Source: Pararobbsia alpina (GTDB taxonomy: Bacteria; Pseudomonadota; Gammaproteobacteria; Burkholderiales; Burkholderiaceae). From it: a stretch of 64,000 nucleotides of DNA. Position numbers and translations under genes: made by a program. How positions within the stretch are numbered: the first letter of the stretch is position 1; each line of letters begins with the position of its first letter. The notes below the pieces were generated by a model that worked only from the letters and a program-made list of their open reading frames with translations, searched no databases and had not been told where the DNA came from. Of this stretch, positions 17,819 to 26,947 are shown one piece after another. Location of the stretch: the NCBI RefSeq assembly GCF_902859895.1, contig NZ_CADIKM010000016.1, positions 56,388 through 120,387 on the forward strand. Direction: 5' to 3'.

Positions 17819-18685
17819 ATGAACCTAAAAAATCATCCTGCATGCCGTCCTTTTACCGAAGCCGGCAATCTGTCGCAAATCTCCGCGTATTATGAAGAAG
17901 GCCGCAACATCATGTGGATGATGATGCGTGCGCACCCCAGGCCTTGCTTTAGCCAGGAACTGGTGACCGACATCATTACCCTCGCGCGCTGCGCGCGGGA
18001 GTCCGGCCTGCCCTTCGATTTCTGGGTCACGGGCTCGCTCGTGCCGACGCTGTTCAACGTCGGCGGCGATCTGAGCTTTTTTGCCGAAACGATCCGCGCG
18101 GGCCATCGAGGACCCCTGATGGCGTATGCGCGCTCGTGCATCGATGGTCTTTACGAAATCTACACGGGCTTCGGCACGGGGGCGATCTCGGTTGCGATGG
18201 TCGAAGGCTCGGCGCTTGGCGGCGGCTTCGAAGCGGCACTCGCCCATCACTATGTGCTCGCGCAAAAGGACGCGCGCATGGGCTTTCCCGAAATGGCTTT
18301 CAACCTGTTTCCGGGAATGGGCGGTTATTCGCTCGTCGCGCGCAAGGCCACTCGGAAACTCGCCGAGGATTTAATCAGCAGCGGCGAATCGCATTTGGCC
18401 GAATGGCATGCCGAAAAGGGTTTGGTAGACGGCTTGTTTGAACCGGGCGAGGCTTTTCTCGCGACCCGGACTTTTGTCGACAGCATGAAACCCAAGCTCA
18501 ATGGCATACGAGCCATGTTGCGCGCGCGGCAGCGCGTCAATCCAGTTACCCGGGCCGAACTCATGGATATCACCGAGGACTGGGTCCATTCCACATTTAC
18601 GATCGAAGAAAAAGATCTGGCATTCATGGAGCGGCTGGTCATGCTCCAAAACAGGCGCACCGCCAAACTACGCCATGTCGGTTGA
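17819..18685 (+). CDS. rpfF: RpfF, diffusible signal factor (cis-2-unsaturated fatty acid) synthase
   Basis: A 288-residue crotonase-fold enzyme. It resembles RpfF of Burkholderia, a bifunctional dehydratase and thioesterase that makes BDSF (cis-2-dodecenoic acid) from acyl-ACP. The two catalytic glutamates of the family are visible: Glu138 in ALGGGFEAAL and Glu158 in MGFPEMAFNLFPGMGGY. The N-terminus (YYEEGRNIMWMMMRA) also matches. The convergent neighbour is a full RpfR-type receptor, which strongly supports the call over a catabolic enoyl-CoA hydratase. The ribosome site before ATG 17819 is weak. The gene is 0.9 kb, close to the usual size. Confidence 0.9.
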   Translation: MNLKNHPACRPFTEAGNLSQISAYYEEGRNIMWMMMRAHPRPCFSQELVTDIITLARCARESGLPFDFWVTGSLVPTLFNVGGDLSFFAETIRAGHRGPLMAYARSCIDGLYEIYTGFGTGAISVAMVEGSALGGGFEAALAHHYVLAQKDARMGFPEMAFNLFPGMGGYSLVARKATRKLAEDLISSGESHLAEWHAEKGLVDGLFEPGEAFLATRTFVDSMKPKLNGIRAMLRARQRVNPVTRAELMDITEDWVHSTFTIEEKDLAFMERLVMLQNRRTAKLRHVG

Positions 18686-18744
18686 TACCATGCAAGCCGA
18701 TCGTAGATTGTCTGGTAGAGGGTTGGTTCTTTGCCCGCCGGGAA

Positions 18745-18764
18745 CAGGCCGTTTCACCGGCCTG
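18745..18764. terminator. Hairpin between convergent rpfF and rpfR
   Basis: CAGGCCG-TTTCAC-CGGCCTG, a perfect 7-bp stem with a 6-base loop, lies 60 bases after the rpfF stop and 34 bases after (in the opposite direction) the rpfR stop. It could serve both genes. No long T-run is present on either side. Confidence 0.6.
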
Positions 18765-18797
18765 GGCAGCTAGAGGTATTTGGCAGCATGCAGAAGC

Positions 18798-20792
18798 TCA
18801 GGCGATGAGTCTGAGCTTCTCTTTCTCCGCCATCCATGCTTCGAATGCGTCAGCGGTCATCGGTTTCGCATAATGGAACCCCTGCACATGGTCGATGCCG
18901 ATCTTCCTGAGAAACTCTTCCTCAGCCGCGGTCTCCACCCCTTCGGCGATCACCGCGAAGTTGAGCGCTTGTGCGACGGCGACCATCGAGCGCACCAGCG
19001 CCTGGGATTTCGCATTCGTATTGATGCCCCGCACGAAGCTGCGATCGAGCTTGATCATGTCGAGCGGGATCCGTGCGATCTGCGACAGCGAGGAATAACC
19101 CGTGCCGAAATCGTCGAGGTGGACCTGTGCGCCCATCGTGCGGAACTGTGTGATCAATCCGCGCGCCATGTCCTCGTCTTCGATCAGGCAGCTTTCCGTG
19201 AGTTCGAGGTCAAGCAGGCAGGGATGGAGACCCGCTGTCTCGAGTGCGCCGGCAAGGTCATGGACAATCGCGGTGTCGGCCAACTGGCGCGCCGATACGT
19301 TGATCGCGACGCGGATGTCCAGACCGTGTTCGCTCCAGCGGCGCGCCTGTGCGGCGGCGGTCTGCATGACCCAGCGGCCGAGCGGGCCGATCATGCCCGA
19401 CTCCTCCGCATAAGGAATGAAATCGAGCGGCGATACGAGCCCGCGTTCCGGTGAATTCCAGCGCAGCAACGCTTCGACACCGAGTACCGCACCCGATGCA
19501 AGGCAGAGTTTGGGCTGGTAGTGGAGGGTCAGCTGATTGTCCTCGAGGGCACGCGGCAAGTTGGTATCGAGCCACATGTACTCGGCGACCTTCTTGTTCA
19601 TGTCGGGCGAGAACACGCGATAGGTACGTTTGCCCTGGTCCTTCGCCACATACATCGCCGTATCGGCGGAACGGATCAGTCCTTCGAGCGTATCGCCATG
19701 ATTGGGGCTCAGCGCGATCCCGATCGAGCAACCCGTATAGACCTCGATCAGACCGAGGTTGAACGGAATGCGCAGGCGATCGAGGATACGCTGCGCGCAG
19801 GCCTCGAGATCCGGCATGCAGGCGCCCTGGACCAGCACGATGAATTCGTCGCCACCGAGCCGTGCCACGATATCCTGATCGCCAAGGCAAGCCTTGATGG
19901 CAGCGGAGACATCCTTGATGAGACGGTCGCCGATCACATGGCCGTAGTGGTCGTTGACGCGCTTGAAGTTGTCGAGATCGAGGAACAGGATGCCGACCGG
20001 GGGCGACCCCTCGACGGCCAGGGCTCGGCGGATCTGGTCATGGATCGCATTGCGGTTCGGCAGGCCCGTCAGCGCGTCGGTATTCGCAAGCTCCGAAAGG
20101 CGCTGCTGCGCACGCCGTTCTTCGGTAATGTCCGTGCCTGAACAGATCAGAAACTTCTCGTCGACCCCACTGCCGCTCTGGACAAATTTATTGCGAAACA
20201 GATAAAGCCGCGGACCCGCAATCGTATTGATAAGCCGTTCGACCTCGTAGGCCTCGCCGCTTCGGAAGAAGCCGCTGATATTCTGGCTCGAAGCCTGACC
20301 TTGCTCAGGCGACATGAACATGGCGTAAGCATTTTTGCCCACCACGTCTTCTTCACGCACGCCGGTCACTTCTTCGCATAGCCGGTTGAAGCGCTGGATA
20401 TTGCCGTGCTGATCGAGAATCACGACAAGTGAATTCACTTCGGAAACCACTTGTTCCGCGAACGACAGACCATGCACCAGATCGCGCGCGACCGAGACCG
20501 TGTCGTTATAGGCGGAAGCCGTCCCCGCCCATTCCGTGAAATTGATCTTCTTACCGACGAGGTGCAGCTGGAGCGGATTCCCGAATAGACTGATATCGAG
20601 CACGATGTGCGAGGTGACACCGGTCATACTCCGCACCCGTGCGGCCTGCTCGGCGTTTAACGCAACCGAAACGGTCGCCGGCCCGCTGACGGCGGCCAGT
20701 TGCAGTGCATTGCTGTCGCTCGACAGCCGCCAGCACGGGCTAGCCGTGCCGAAATGAGCGTACAACACCGGATAATCGAGTTCACCACTCAT
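18798..20792 (-). CDS. rpfR: RpfR, BDSF receptor with PAS-GGDEF-EAL domains
   Basis: A 664-residue protein, nearly the size of Burkholderia cenocepacia RpfR. Domain order: an N-terminal RpfF-interaction-like domain (about 1-95), PAS sensor (about 110-225), GGDEF (motif GGDEF 313-317) and EAL (EAL 440-442, then DDFGTGYSSL and IAEGVE). Both catalytic motifs look intact, although the position of the GGDEF inhibitory site reads GDQD rather than RxxD. In characterised systems BDSF binds the PAS domain and stimulates c-di-GMP hydrolysis. The start MSGELDYPVL at 20792 matches the family; an upstream in-frame start adds 85 implausible residues. It converges with rpfF. Confidence 0.92.
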   Translation of the reverse strand: MSGELDYPVLYAHFGTASPCWRLSSDSNALQLAAVSGPATVSVALNAEQAARVRSMTGVTSHIVLDISLFGNPLQLHLVGKKINFTEWAGTASAYNDTVSVARDLVHGLSFAEQVVSEVNSLVVILDQHGNIQRFNRLCEEVTGVREEDVVGKNAYAMFMSPEQGQASSQNISGFFRSGEAYEVERLINTIAGPRLYLFRNKFVQSGSGVDEKFLICSGTDITEERRAQQRLSELANTDALTGLPNRNAIHDQIRRALAVEGSPPVGILFLDLDNFKRVNDHYGHVIGDRLIKDVSAAIKACLGDQDIVARLGGDEFIVLVQGACMPDLEACAQRILDRLRIPFNLGLIEVYTGCSIGIALSPNHGDTLEGLIRSADTAMYVAKDQGKRTYRVFSPDMNKKVAEYMWLDTNLPRALEDNQLTLHYQPKLCLASGAVLGVEALLRWNSPERGLVSPLDFIPYAEESGMIGPLGRWVMQTAAAQARRWSEHGLDIRVAINVSARQLADTAIVHDLAGALETAGLHPCLLDLELTESCLIEDEDMARGLITQFRTMGAQVHLDDFGTGYSSLSQIARIPLDMIKLDRSFVRGINTNAKSQALVRSMVAVAQALNFAVIAEGVETAAEEEFLRKIGIDHVQGFHYAKPMTADAFEAWMAEKEKLRLIA

Positions 20793-21247
20793 GGGACCCC
20801 TCCGAACCAATCTAAGGGCACGGATTGTCACGGTATGTAGATGCAGGCGCGTTGCGATACCCCATGCTTGAGTCGAGACGACTCGACGGCAAAGGGAACT
20901 GAGCATTCCGTAAAAATTTCCCGCAGCGTAGCACGTTATTTTTATGAGTGTAAGCCGATGAGAAGGGGCAATTCCCGTCTGCTCATCGGATCGAGCCGGA
21001 GTGACTCGCCGCGGCCCCGAGCGGGCACGGAAACCCCTATGGAGCAAGGGTTACCCGGTTCCACAGATGGGTGATCCGCACTCGCGGCAGAAATGACGAG
21101 TACCGTGATCGGAAGAATAACAGGGCGGGACGAAGGCAGATTCTGGCCTTCATCCCACCCTGTCGTCGAGCAGCACGACACCCGCGTGTCACGGCACCGG
21201 GTTCGCCCAAACTCGACCTCGAGCACCGTCAGGCACCATCAGGCCAA
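20793..21247. other. 455-bp region between rpfR start and glcB stop
   Basis: No gene recognised. Its left part must hold the rpfR promoter on the minus strand. The right part holds the glcB terminator at 21120-21163. Confidence 0.6.
21120..21163 (-). terminator. glcB transcription terminator, 18-bp stem
   Basis: On the minus strand the arms pair over 18 positions, using two G-U pairs, around an 8-base loop (21138-21145); on the plus strand the same two positions are C-A mismatches. It lies 84 bases past the glcB stop and is followed on the minus strand by a T-rich stretch (TATTCTT). This makes it strand-specific for glcB. Confidence 0.8.
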
Positions 21248-23419
21248 TTACTTCGCCTTATATGCAAGGCGGTACTTGTGCAACAGCGGCTCGGTATAAC
21301 CGTTGGGCTGGGCACGTCCCTCGAACACGAGCGCGCAGGCCGCCTTGAAAGCGACCGACGTATCGAAGTGTCCGGCCATCGGCCGATAATGAGGATCACC
21401 CGCATTCTGCTTGTCGACCACCGCGGCCATCCGCTCGAACGTTTCCCGCACGGCCTGCTCCGTCACGATGCCATGACGCAGCCAGTTGGCGATGTGCTGG
21501 CTCGAGATCCGCAGCGTCGCACGGTCTTCCATCAAGCCGACGTCGTGGATGTCGGGCACCTTCGAGCAGCCGACACCCTGGTCGATCCAGCGCACGACAT
21601 AACCCAGAATGCCTTGCGTGTTGTTCTCGACTTCCTGACGGATCTCGTCGGGTCCCCAGCTCGGCGACTCGACAACCGGCACGCTCAGCAGATCGTTGAG
21701 CAAACCGTCACGTGCAGCCGCCAGATCGACCTTCTCGAGCTCGCGCTGGATCGCTTCGACATCGACCTGGTGATAGTGCAAGGCATGCAGCGTCGCCGCG
21801 GTGGGCGACGGCACCCACGCCGTATTCGCACCGGCCTTCGGATGCGCGATCTTCTGTTCGAGCATGGCAGCCATCAGGTCGGGCATCGCCCACATCCCCT
21901 TGCCGATCTGCGCGCGCCCGCGCAAGGCCGCGTTCAGGCCGACCAGCACATTGTGGCGTTCATAGGCCGTGATCCATGCCGCGGTCTTCATGTCGCCCTT
22001 GCGCAGCATCGGACCCGCTTCCATCGCCGTGTGCATTTCATCGCCCGTGCGGTCGAGGAAACCCGTGTTGATGAACGCCACCCGCGCGGCGGCCGCACCG
22101 ATGCAGGCACCGAGGTTCACGCTCGTGCGGCGTTCCTCGTCCATGATCCCCATCTTGAGCGTGTTGGCCGGCAGGTTCAGCAAGGTCTCGACCCGCCCGA
22201 ACAGCTCGTCGGCAAATGCGACTTCGGCCGGTCCGTGCATCTTCGGCTTGACGATATAGAACGAGCCGGTCCGCGAATTCTTCTTGTGCTTCAGGTCCTG
22301 CATCGAAGCGAGGCTCGTGACGACCGCGTCGAGGATCCCTTCAGGAATCTCGTTGCCGTCGCGATCGAGCACCGCCGGGTTCGTCATCAGGTGGCCGACG
22401 TTGCGGATGAACATCAGCGAGCGGCCGTGCAGCACGAGTGCCGAACCGTCGGGCGACGTGTATTCGCGGTCCGGGTTCAGGCGACGCGTGAACGTCTTGC
22501 CGTTTTTCGTGACTTCCTCGGTGAGCTTGCCATTCATCAGGCCCAGCCAGTTCCGATAGACCTGGACCTTGTCTTCGGCATCGACTGCTGCGACCGAGTC
22601 TTCGCAATCCATGATGGTCGAGACCGCCGATTCGACGATGATGTCGTTGACCCCTGCCGCATCGGTCTTGCCGATCGGCGCGGTACGGTCGATCGTCACT
22701 TCAAAATGCAAGCCGTTGTTCTTGAGCAGGATCGCCGACGGGGCGGCCGCATCGCCGCGATAACCGGCAAACTGGGCCGGATTGGCCAGCGCGCGCGGGC
22801 CCTGGGCCGTGCCGACTTCGAGCTTGCCGTTCTTGACCGCATAGCCCGTCGCATCCACGTGCGAAGCGCCGGCGAGCGCAGCGGCCTGATCGAGAAATGC
22901 GCGGCCGCGCGCGACCACACGCTGACCGCGGACCGGATTGAATGCACCGGCGCGCTGTGCGCCCTCAGTCTCGGCAATCGCGTCGGTACCATACAGCGCA
23001 TCGTAGAGACTGCCCCAACGTGCGTTCGCCGCATTCAGCGCATAACGCGGATTCGAAACGGGTACGACCAATTGTGGGCCGGCCTGGGTCGAGATCTCGA
23101 GATCCACGTTCGCCGTGCTGGCCTTGATCTGTGCACGCTGCGGTAGCAGATAACCGATCCCTTCAAGAAACTGACGGTAGGCTGCCATATCGCGGATCGG
23201 GCCCGGATGGGCGCCATGCCACGTGTCGAGTTCTTGCTGGAGGCGGTCGCGCTCGGCGAGCAGCGCGCGGTTCTTCGGTGCAAGATCGTGGACCAGCGCG
23301 TCGAAGCCCTGCCAGAATGCAGCGCGATCGATGCCCGTGCCGGGCAGCGCTTCGTCTTCGATAAAGCGACTCAGGATTGCGGCAACTTGCAGGCCGTTGT
23401 GCTGGATGCGTTCACTCAT
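21248..23419 (-). CDS. glcB: Malate synthase G
   Basis: A 723-residue enzyme of the long, bacterial G-isoform length. Family segments include [15 protein letters not shown] (catalytic acid region), [11 protein letters not shown], the [13 protein letters not shown] stretch, [14 protein letters not shown] and the C-terminal NGYTEPLLH. It condenses glyoxylate with acetyl-CoA to malate. It follows glcG on the same strand with a 38-base gap, an arrangement known from glycolate utilisation operons. The 18-bp terminator beyond its stop closes the unit. Confidence 0.96.
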   Translation of the reverse strand: MSERIQHNGLQVAAILSRFIEDEALPGTGIDRAAFWQGFDALVHDLAPKNRALLAERDRLQQELDTWHGAHPGPIRDMAAYRQFLEGIGYLLPQRAQIKASTANVDLEISTQAGPQLVVPVSNPRYALNAANARWGSLYDALYGTDAIAETEGAQRAGAFNPVRGQRVVARGRAFLDQAAALAGASHVDATGYAVKNGKLEVGTAQGPRALANPAQFAGYRGDAAAPSAILLKNNGLHFEVTIDRTAPIGKTDAAGVNDIIVESAVSTIMDCEDSVAAVDAEDKVQVYRNWLGLMNGKLTEEVTKNGKTFTRRLNPDREYTSPDGSALVLHGRSLMFIRNVGHLMTNPAVLDRDGNEIPEGILDAVVTSLASMQDLKHKKNSRTGSFYIVKPKMHGPAEVAFADELFGRVETLLNLPANTLKMGIMDEERRTSVNLGACIGAAAARVAFINTGFLDRTGDEMHTAMEAGPMLRKGDMKTAAWITAYERHNVLVGLNAALRGRAQIGKGMWAMPDLMAAMLEQKIAHPKAGANTAWVPSPTAATLHALHYHQVDVEAIQRELEKVDLAAARDGLLNDLLSVPVVESPSWGPDEIRQEVENNTQGILGYVVRWIDQGVGCSKVPDIHDVGLMEDRATLRISSQHIANWLRHGIVTEQAVRETFERMAAVVDKQNAGDPHYRPMAGHFDTSVAFKAACALVFEGRAQPNGYTEPLLHKYRLAYKAK

Positions 23420-23457
23420 GACTTTCCCTCTTTCCTTCCTGGTGGATTCCTAATCTT

Positions 23458-23865
23458 TCAAGCCTGGACGCTTGCCAGGCCGGCGCGCGCAATCTGCGCG
23501 TCTTCCGGTGCCTTGACGCCCGACACGCCGATGGCGCCGATCACCTGCCCGTCTACGACCAGCGGGACACCGCCCTCGAGCGTACCGCTCAGGATCGGTA
23601 CCGACAGGAATGCCGTGCGGCCGCCGTTGATCATATCTTCGTAAGCTTTCGATTCGCGCCGGCCGAGTGCGGCCGTACGCGCCTTCTCGATCGCGATATA
23701 CGCACTGATCGGCGCGCAGTTGTCGAGACGCTCGAGCGCGAGCGGATGGCCGCCATCATCGACGATCGCAATCGAAACGGGCCATTGGTGCTTCTGCGCT
23801 TCCGCACGCGCAGCCGCGAGAATCTGGGTGACATCGCTGAGAGTCAATACTGCTTTGGTATTCAT
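23458..23865 (-). CDS. glcG: GlcG/HbpS-family heme-binding-like protein
   Basis: A 135-residue DUF336 protein with the typical SIAIVDDGGHPLALERLD and GGVPLVVDGQVIGAIGVSG. The start at 23865 (MNTKAVLTLSDV) agrees with the family; an in-frame extension upstream is not homologous. GlcG proteins accompany glycolate/glyoxylate genes, and homologues (HbpS, OrfY) bind heme or cobalamin, but the role of GlcG is not settled. It is probably read together with glcB. A perfect 18-bp palindrome lies 176 bases upstream. Confidence 0.88.
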   Translation of the reverse strand: MNTKAVLTLSDVTQILAAARAEAQKHQWPVSIAIVDDGGHPLALERLDNCAPISAYIAIEKARTAALGRRESKAYEDMINGGRTAFLSVPILSGTLEGGVPLVVDGQVIGAIGVSGVKAPEDAQIARAGLASVQA

Positions 23866-24040
23866 GACGCGGGTCCGTTTCGAGTGTTGGATAAAAGTCG
23901 AAGCCGTGAAAAGCCGAAGCCGTGGCAAGAGCATCAAAGTATAGATTTGATGACGGCCGTCGACCTGTTTCGCACCCAGATAGTACTCATCTTTCTTCCT
24001 GGCCGCGCACATGGCCCTGCCGCAGTCTCCACCCCAATGG

Positions 24041-24058
24041 CTTTTCCTCGAGGAAAAG
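24041..24058. promoter_or_regulatory. Perfect 18-bp palindrome upstream of glcG
   Basis: CTTTTCCTCGAGGAAAAG is fully symmetric with no loop, which suits a dimeric regulator better than a hairpin. It lies 176 bases before the glcG start. The protein that would bind it is not encoded next to it. Confidence 0.45.
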
Positions 24059-24373
24059 CGAGAGCGACATTGAGAAGTGAGGTGTACTGACGCTGAAGTC
24101 AGTATGAGATGCAGCACCTGCGATCGAATCGATGCGGGATGCTCGGATGAGCAAAGAAGTGATGGCGGGGCAAAGCATTCACGCTGCCGATGGTTCTTGC
24201 CGGATTCAATGCCGTTTTGCGTGCCGGGATGACTGTCGCGCGTGCCGGGCGCACGGGATGGAGGCGCGCTCGCACAAGAGCAGTCAGGCAACGAACCACC
24301 CCTGGGCCGGAAGTCAGACCGGCCGATGCCGGATGGCAGGCAACCGTGGCCCCGACGTCTGCCATTTAGCGGC

Positions 24374-24421
24374 CCAAATCGAGACCCAAATCGAGACCCG
24401 ATTCGGGACCCAAGCAGGGCC
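24374..24421. repeat. Four-unit 12-bp tandem repeat downstream of hns
   Basis: Two identical units CCAAATCGAGAC (24374-24397) are followed by CCGATTCGGGAC and a more diverged CCAAGCAGGGCC. They lie 57-104 bases beyond the hns stop. Confidence 0.7.
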
Positions 24422-24477
24422 CGAATTCACGCGTCGCTTTGGCGGGCGCAGTCGCCTGGCAAAACAGCGATTAAATC

Positions 24478-24771
24478 TTATTTAATAAGGAACGAATCGC
24501 GGTTTTCAGCGTTCTTGATCCAAGCCGGTGGCTTGCCGCGACCCGACCAGGTCACGCCCGTTTGGGGATCGCGGTATTTTGCGGCCACCGGACCACTCTT
24601 GCTCGGACCGCGCTTCGCCTTGCTGCCCGTAATGTCCTCGATGCTGATCTCATAATCGACCATTTTCTGACGGATGTCGGCAATCACGTCGCCGCGTTCG
24701 ACTTCGCGAAGCTGCGTCAGCTGTGCGTCGAGCGCAGCCTTCTGCGCGAGGAGTTCTTTATATGTAGCCAT
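24478..24771 (-). CDS. H-NS family nucleoid protein
   Basis: A 97-residue protein. The N-terminal coiled-coil half (KELLAQKAALDAQLTQLREVER) allows dimer formation. The C-terminal DNA-binding half has the H-NS core TWSGRGKPPAW at about residues 74-84, preceded by the basic linker SKAKRGPSKSGPVAAKY. Such proteins bind A+T-rich DNA and silence genes. It has a clear ribosome site (AGGA, 6 bases before the ATG). A TTAAAT-CTT-ATTTAA inverted repeat (24471-24485) overlaps its stop. Burkholderia genomes carry many paralogues, so the specific name is left open. Confidence 0.92.
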   Translation of the reverse strand: MATYKELLAQKAALDAQLTQLREVERGDVIADIRQKMVDYEISIEDITGSKAKRGPSKSGPVAAKYRDPQTGVTWSGRGKPPAWIKNAENRDSFLIK

Positions 24772-25632
24772 GGTAAATCCTGAAAAGTGCTGGTTAACCC
24801 TTTAACAATAACACGGATGCGAATAAATTCGCCAGAGAAGCGTAACCATTATTTACAAGCCAGATGGAGCCTCCCCAATTGGAAGGCCATCGACAGGACG
24901 CTGATAGGTCCCATTTCGGCGGTAATGATCCGCTCGGGTGCTCTCATAACCGGTCAACCCCGCTCTGTCCGTCGTCGTCCCCGCACTGCCGCGGAACAGA
25001 TCTTGAATGTCGGGACAAGGATGTGGCCGATCGGGGTGCTCAGCACCTGCCCCGTGGCCGGTTCGTTTCCGGACCACACACCGCCGCCGTTGCCATGGCG
25101 CGCCTGACCATTGAACGTGGATCGGTCGAAAGCGAAGCATTTGAGCCCACTCAACTGGCCGATGGCCACGCACGATAATGGCCCGACGGATCAACAATCC
25201 CGACAAGCGAGCATTTCCCCGCCCCGCATACGGCGCAATGCCCGCCAGAACGCAGCCGGATTCGGCGCTATCTCAAACAGATTTTTCCCAGCCACTGTCG
25301 TTTACTCCCAGCCGAGCCTCGGAAGAAAGCCACCGGTCTATTACATCAAATCGAAACTGAAGGGCAAATCCTCGTGGCAGCCGTTGTTTTATGTGTCACT
25401 GATCGATACCGATTATTGCCCAATGAGCTTTCGGCTGACTATAGTGTCGTTGTCATTTTCGAACCTGCCCGTTGACTACGAAGGCCCTGGACCAGGCCTT
25501 CGGATTTGAGTGCGCCTACGGATCGAGCGGCTATTGAGCCGCTCGTCTCAATGCGCCATTTTGCTCGCCCTTACAGCAACGATCGCTGCCCTTCCGTTCC
25601 GGATGGAGCGCCATTTAAGTACAGGAGACAGA
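24772..25632. other. 861-bp gene-free region between hns and porin
   Basis: The longest stretch here without a recognised gene. Open frames of up to about 117 codons exist on both strands but show no motif or ribosome site I trust. The left end holds the A+T-rich hns promoter. The right end holds a possible porin promoter (TTGCCC at 25416, TATAGT at 25440, 18-base spacing) and a hairpin at 25479-25502, giving a porin leader of nearly 190 bases. Confidence 0.5.
25479..25502. promoter_or_regulatory. Hairpin in the presumed porin leader
   Basis: CGAAGGCC-CTGGACCA-GGCCTTCG is a perfect 8-bp stem that can be lengthened by a further four pairs with one bulged C. It lies about 130 bases before the porin ATG. 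It could be an attenuator, a small-RNA-related structure, or a terminator of an unseen transcript. Confidence 0.45.
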
Positions 25633-26757
25633 ATGAAACAGCTGAAATTCGTCGGTGCTTTGAGTTGCGCCGGGTTGGCGCTTGCATGTCAGCATGCAAG
25701 CGCACAAAGTTCGGTGACCTTGTATGGCGTGGCGGACGTAAGCGTCCGATATCTGACAAATACAAATGCGGCCAACGACAATCGTTTGTTCATGACGAAT
25801 GGCGCCATTACCAACAGTCGTTTTGGCATGCGCGGCACTGAAGATCTCGGCGGCGGCTATAGCGCGATCTTCGATCTCGAAAGTGGCATCAACCTGCAGG
25901 ACGGCACCGGTGCCAGCCGCCTGTTCAATCGCAACGCTTATGTCGGATTGAGCGGCCCGTATGGCACGGTGACACTCGGGCGCCAGAAGACGCCGTTGTT
26001 CGATACCTTGGGCGATACCTATGACCCGCTCACGGTCGGCAATTACTTCGAGAATGCATGGCTGCCGGTCGCACTCGGCGCCGGCCTCTATGCCGACAAT
26101 GCCGTCAAATATGTCGGTTCGTTCGCGGGCTTGAGCATCGACGCGATGTATTCATTCGGCACCGACAGCACGGCGACCGGCCCCGGAGGTTTTTCCGGGC
26201 AGATCCCCGGCCATATGGGCGCGGGCAGCTTGTATGGCGTGACGCTGTCCTACACCATCGGTCAGTTGAGTTTCGGCGGCGGCGCACAGCAGAACAGCGA
26301 CAATTCGAACCACAAGCAGACTGTCTTCAACGCGAACGCGGTGTACACGTTCAGCGAGGTGAACCTCTATCTCGGCTACCTGCATTCAGAGGACGACACC
26401 GGCTTCGTCGACAGCACGCTGGCCCAGCAGCCTATCGCGGTAAGCATCGACGACCTGAAGAACACCGGACGTATCGACGATGGTCCCTACACCGGCGTGA
26501 CCTGGCAAGCGACGCCGGCGCTGCGGCTGACCGGCGCGTTCTACTACGATCACATGAAGAACGCTTCGATTGGCGGCGGCGTGCTCGGCAGCGGCAACCG
26601 CTACACGGGGGTCGCGCTTGCCGAGTACTCGCTTTCCAAGCGCACTGAGGTGTATGGAACGGTCGACTTCAACAAGGTGACGGGTGCGGGAACGGTCGAA
26701 CTGCCGGGACGCAGCAACCAGACGGGTATCGCGATCGGGCTCCGCAATATATTCTGA
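25633..26757 (+). CDS. Gram-negative general porin (Burkholderia OmpC-like family)
   Basis: A 374-residue outer-membrane protein. A signal peptide (MKQLKFVGALSCAGLALA..., cleaved about ASA/QSS) is followed by the porin-4 start SSVTLYGVADVSVRYL, the loop-strand signature SRFGMRGTEDLGGGYSAIF, YVGLSGPYGTVTLGRQ and the C-terminal Phe (RNIF) needed for outer-membrane insertion. It should form trimeric 16-strand pores. The start at 25633 is set by the signal peptide and an AGGAGA ribosome site. A terminator follows 13 bases after the stop. Confidence 0.95.
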   Translation: MKQLKFVGALSCAGLALACQHASAQSSVTLYGVADVSVRYLTNTNAANDNRLFMTNGAITNSRFGMRGTEDLGGGYSAIFDLESGINLQDGTGASRLFNRNAYVGLSGPYGTVTLGRQKTPLFDTLGDTYDPLTVGNYFENAWLPVALGAGLYADNAVKYVGSFAGLSIDAMYSFGTDSTATGPGGFSGQIPGHMGAGSLYGVTLSYTIGQLSFGGGAQQNSDNSNHKQTVFNANAVYTFSEVNLYLGYLHSEDDTGFVDSTLAQQPIAVSIDDLKNTGRIDDGPYTGVTWQATPALRLTGAFYYDHMKNASIGGGVLGSGNRYTGVALAEYSLSKRTEVYGTVDFNKVTGAGTVELPGRSNQTGIAIGLRNIF

Positions 26758-26770
26758 TCGGCCGAAGAAG

Positions 26771-26799
26771 CGCTCCCCGGTCCATTGGAGCGGGGAGCG
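26771..26799 (+). terminator. Porin terminator hairpin
   Basis: CGCTCCCCG, an 11-base loop, then CGGGGAGCG: a perfect, GC-rich 9-bp stem 13 bases after the porin stop. No T-run follows, so it may need help or act by blocking RNA decay. Confidence 0.65.
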
Positions 26800-26947
26800 A
26801 TCGACTCAAACCGCCGGGGCGAGAACGAAACGTCCCGAGCCTGCTTGCATGGGTAGCCGCGGGCTCGCGGTCGTCCCGGCGATGTGTGCCGAAGTTCGAG
26901 CCCTACACCTCGCCCCCTTTCAAGCCCCTGGACTCGCCGTCCTCCTC

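Larger units (their letters stand above)
23866..24477. other. 612-bp intergenic region glcG / hns
   Basis: No gene supported. It holds the glcG promoter, a perfect palindrome at 24041-24058 and a 12-bp tandem repeat at 24374-24421. The short open frames present have no motif support. Confidence 0.6.

Noticed and set aside
17819..18685. Catabolic enoyl-CoA hydratase as identity of the 17.8-kb crotonase
   Set aside because: The RpfF-specific N-terminus, the two glutamates in RpfF context and the adjoining RpfR gene favour signal synthase.
21071..23146. 691-codon plus-strand open frame opposite glcB
   Set aside because: Mirror of the malate synthase gene; composition dominated by Arg, His and Asp, no recognisable domain.
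24132..24655. Overlapping plus-strand open frames of 117 and 137 codons around the hns 3' end
   Set aside because: They run through the 12-bp repeat and antisense to hns; no start signals or family motifs.
24853..25206. Minus-strand frame of 117 codons between hns and the porin
   Set aside because: Considered as a small gene; there is no ribosome site and the protein shows no recognisable pattern. Expression data could reverse this.
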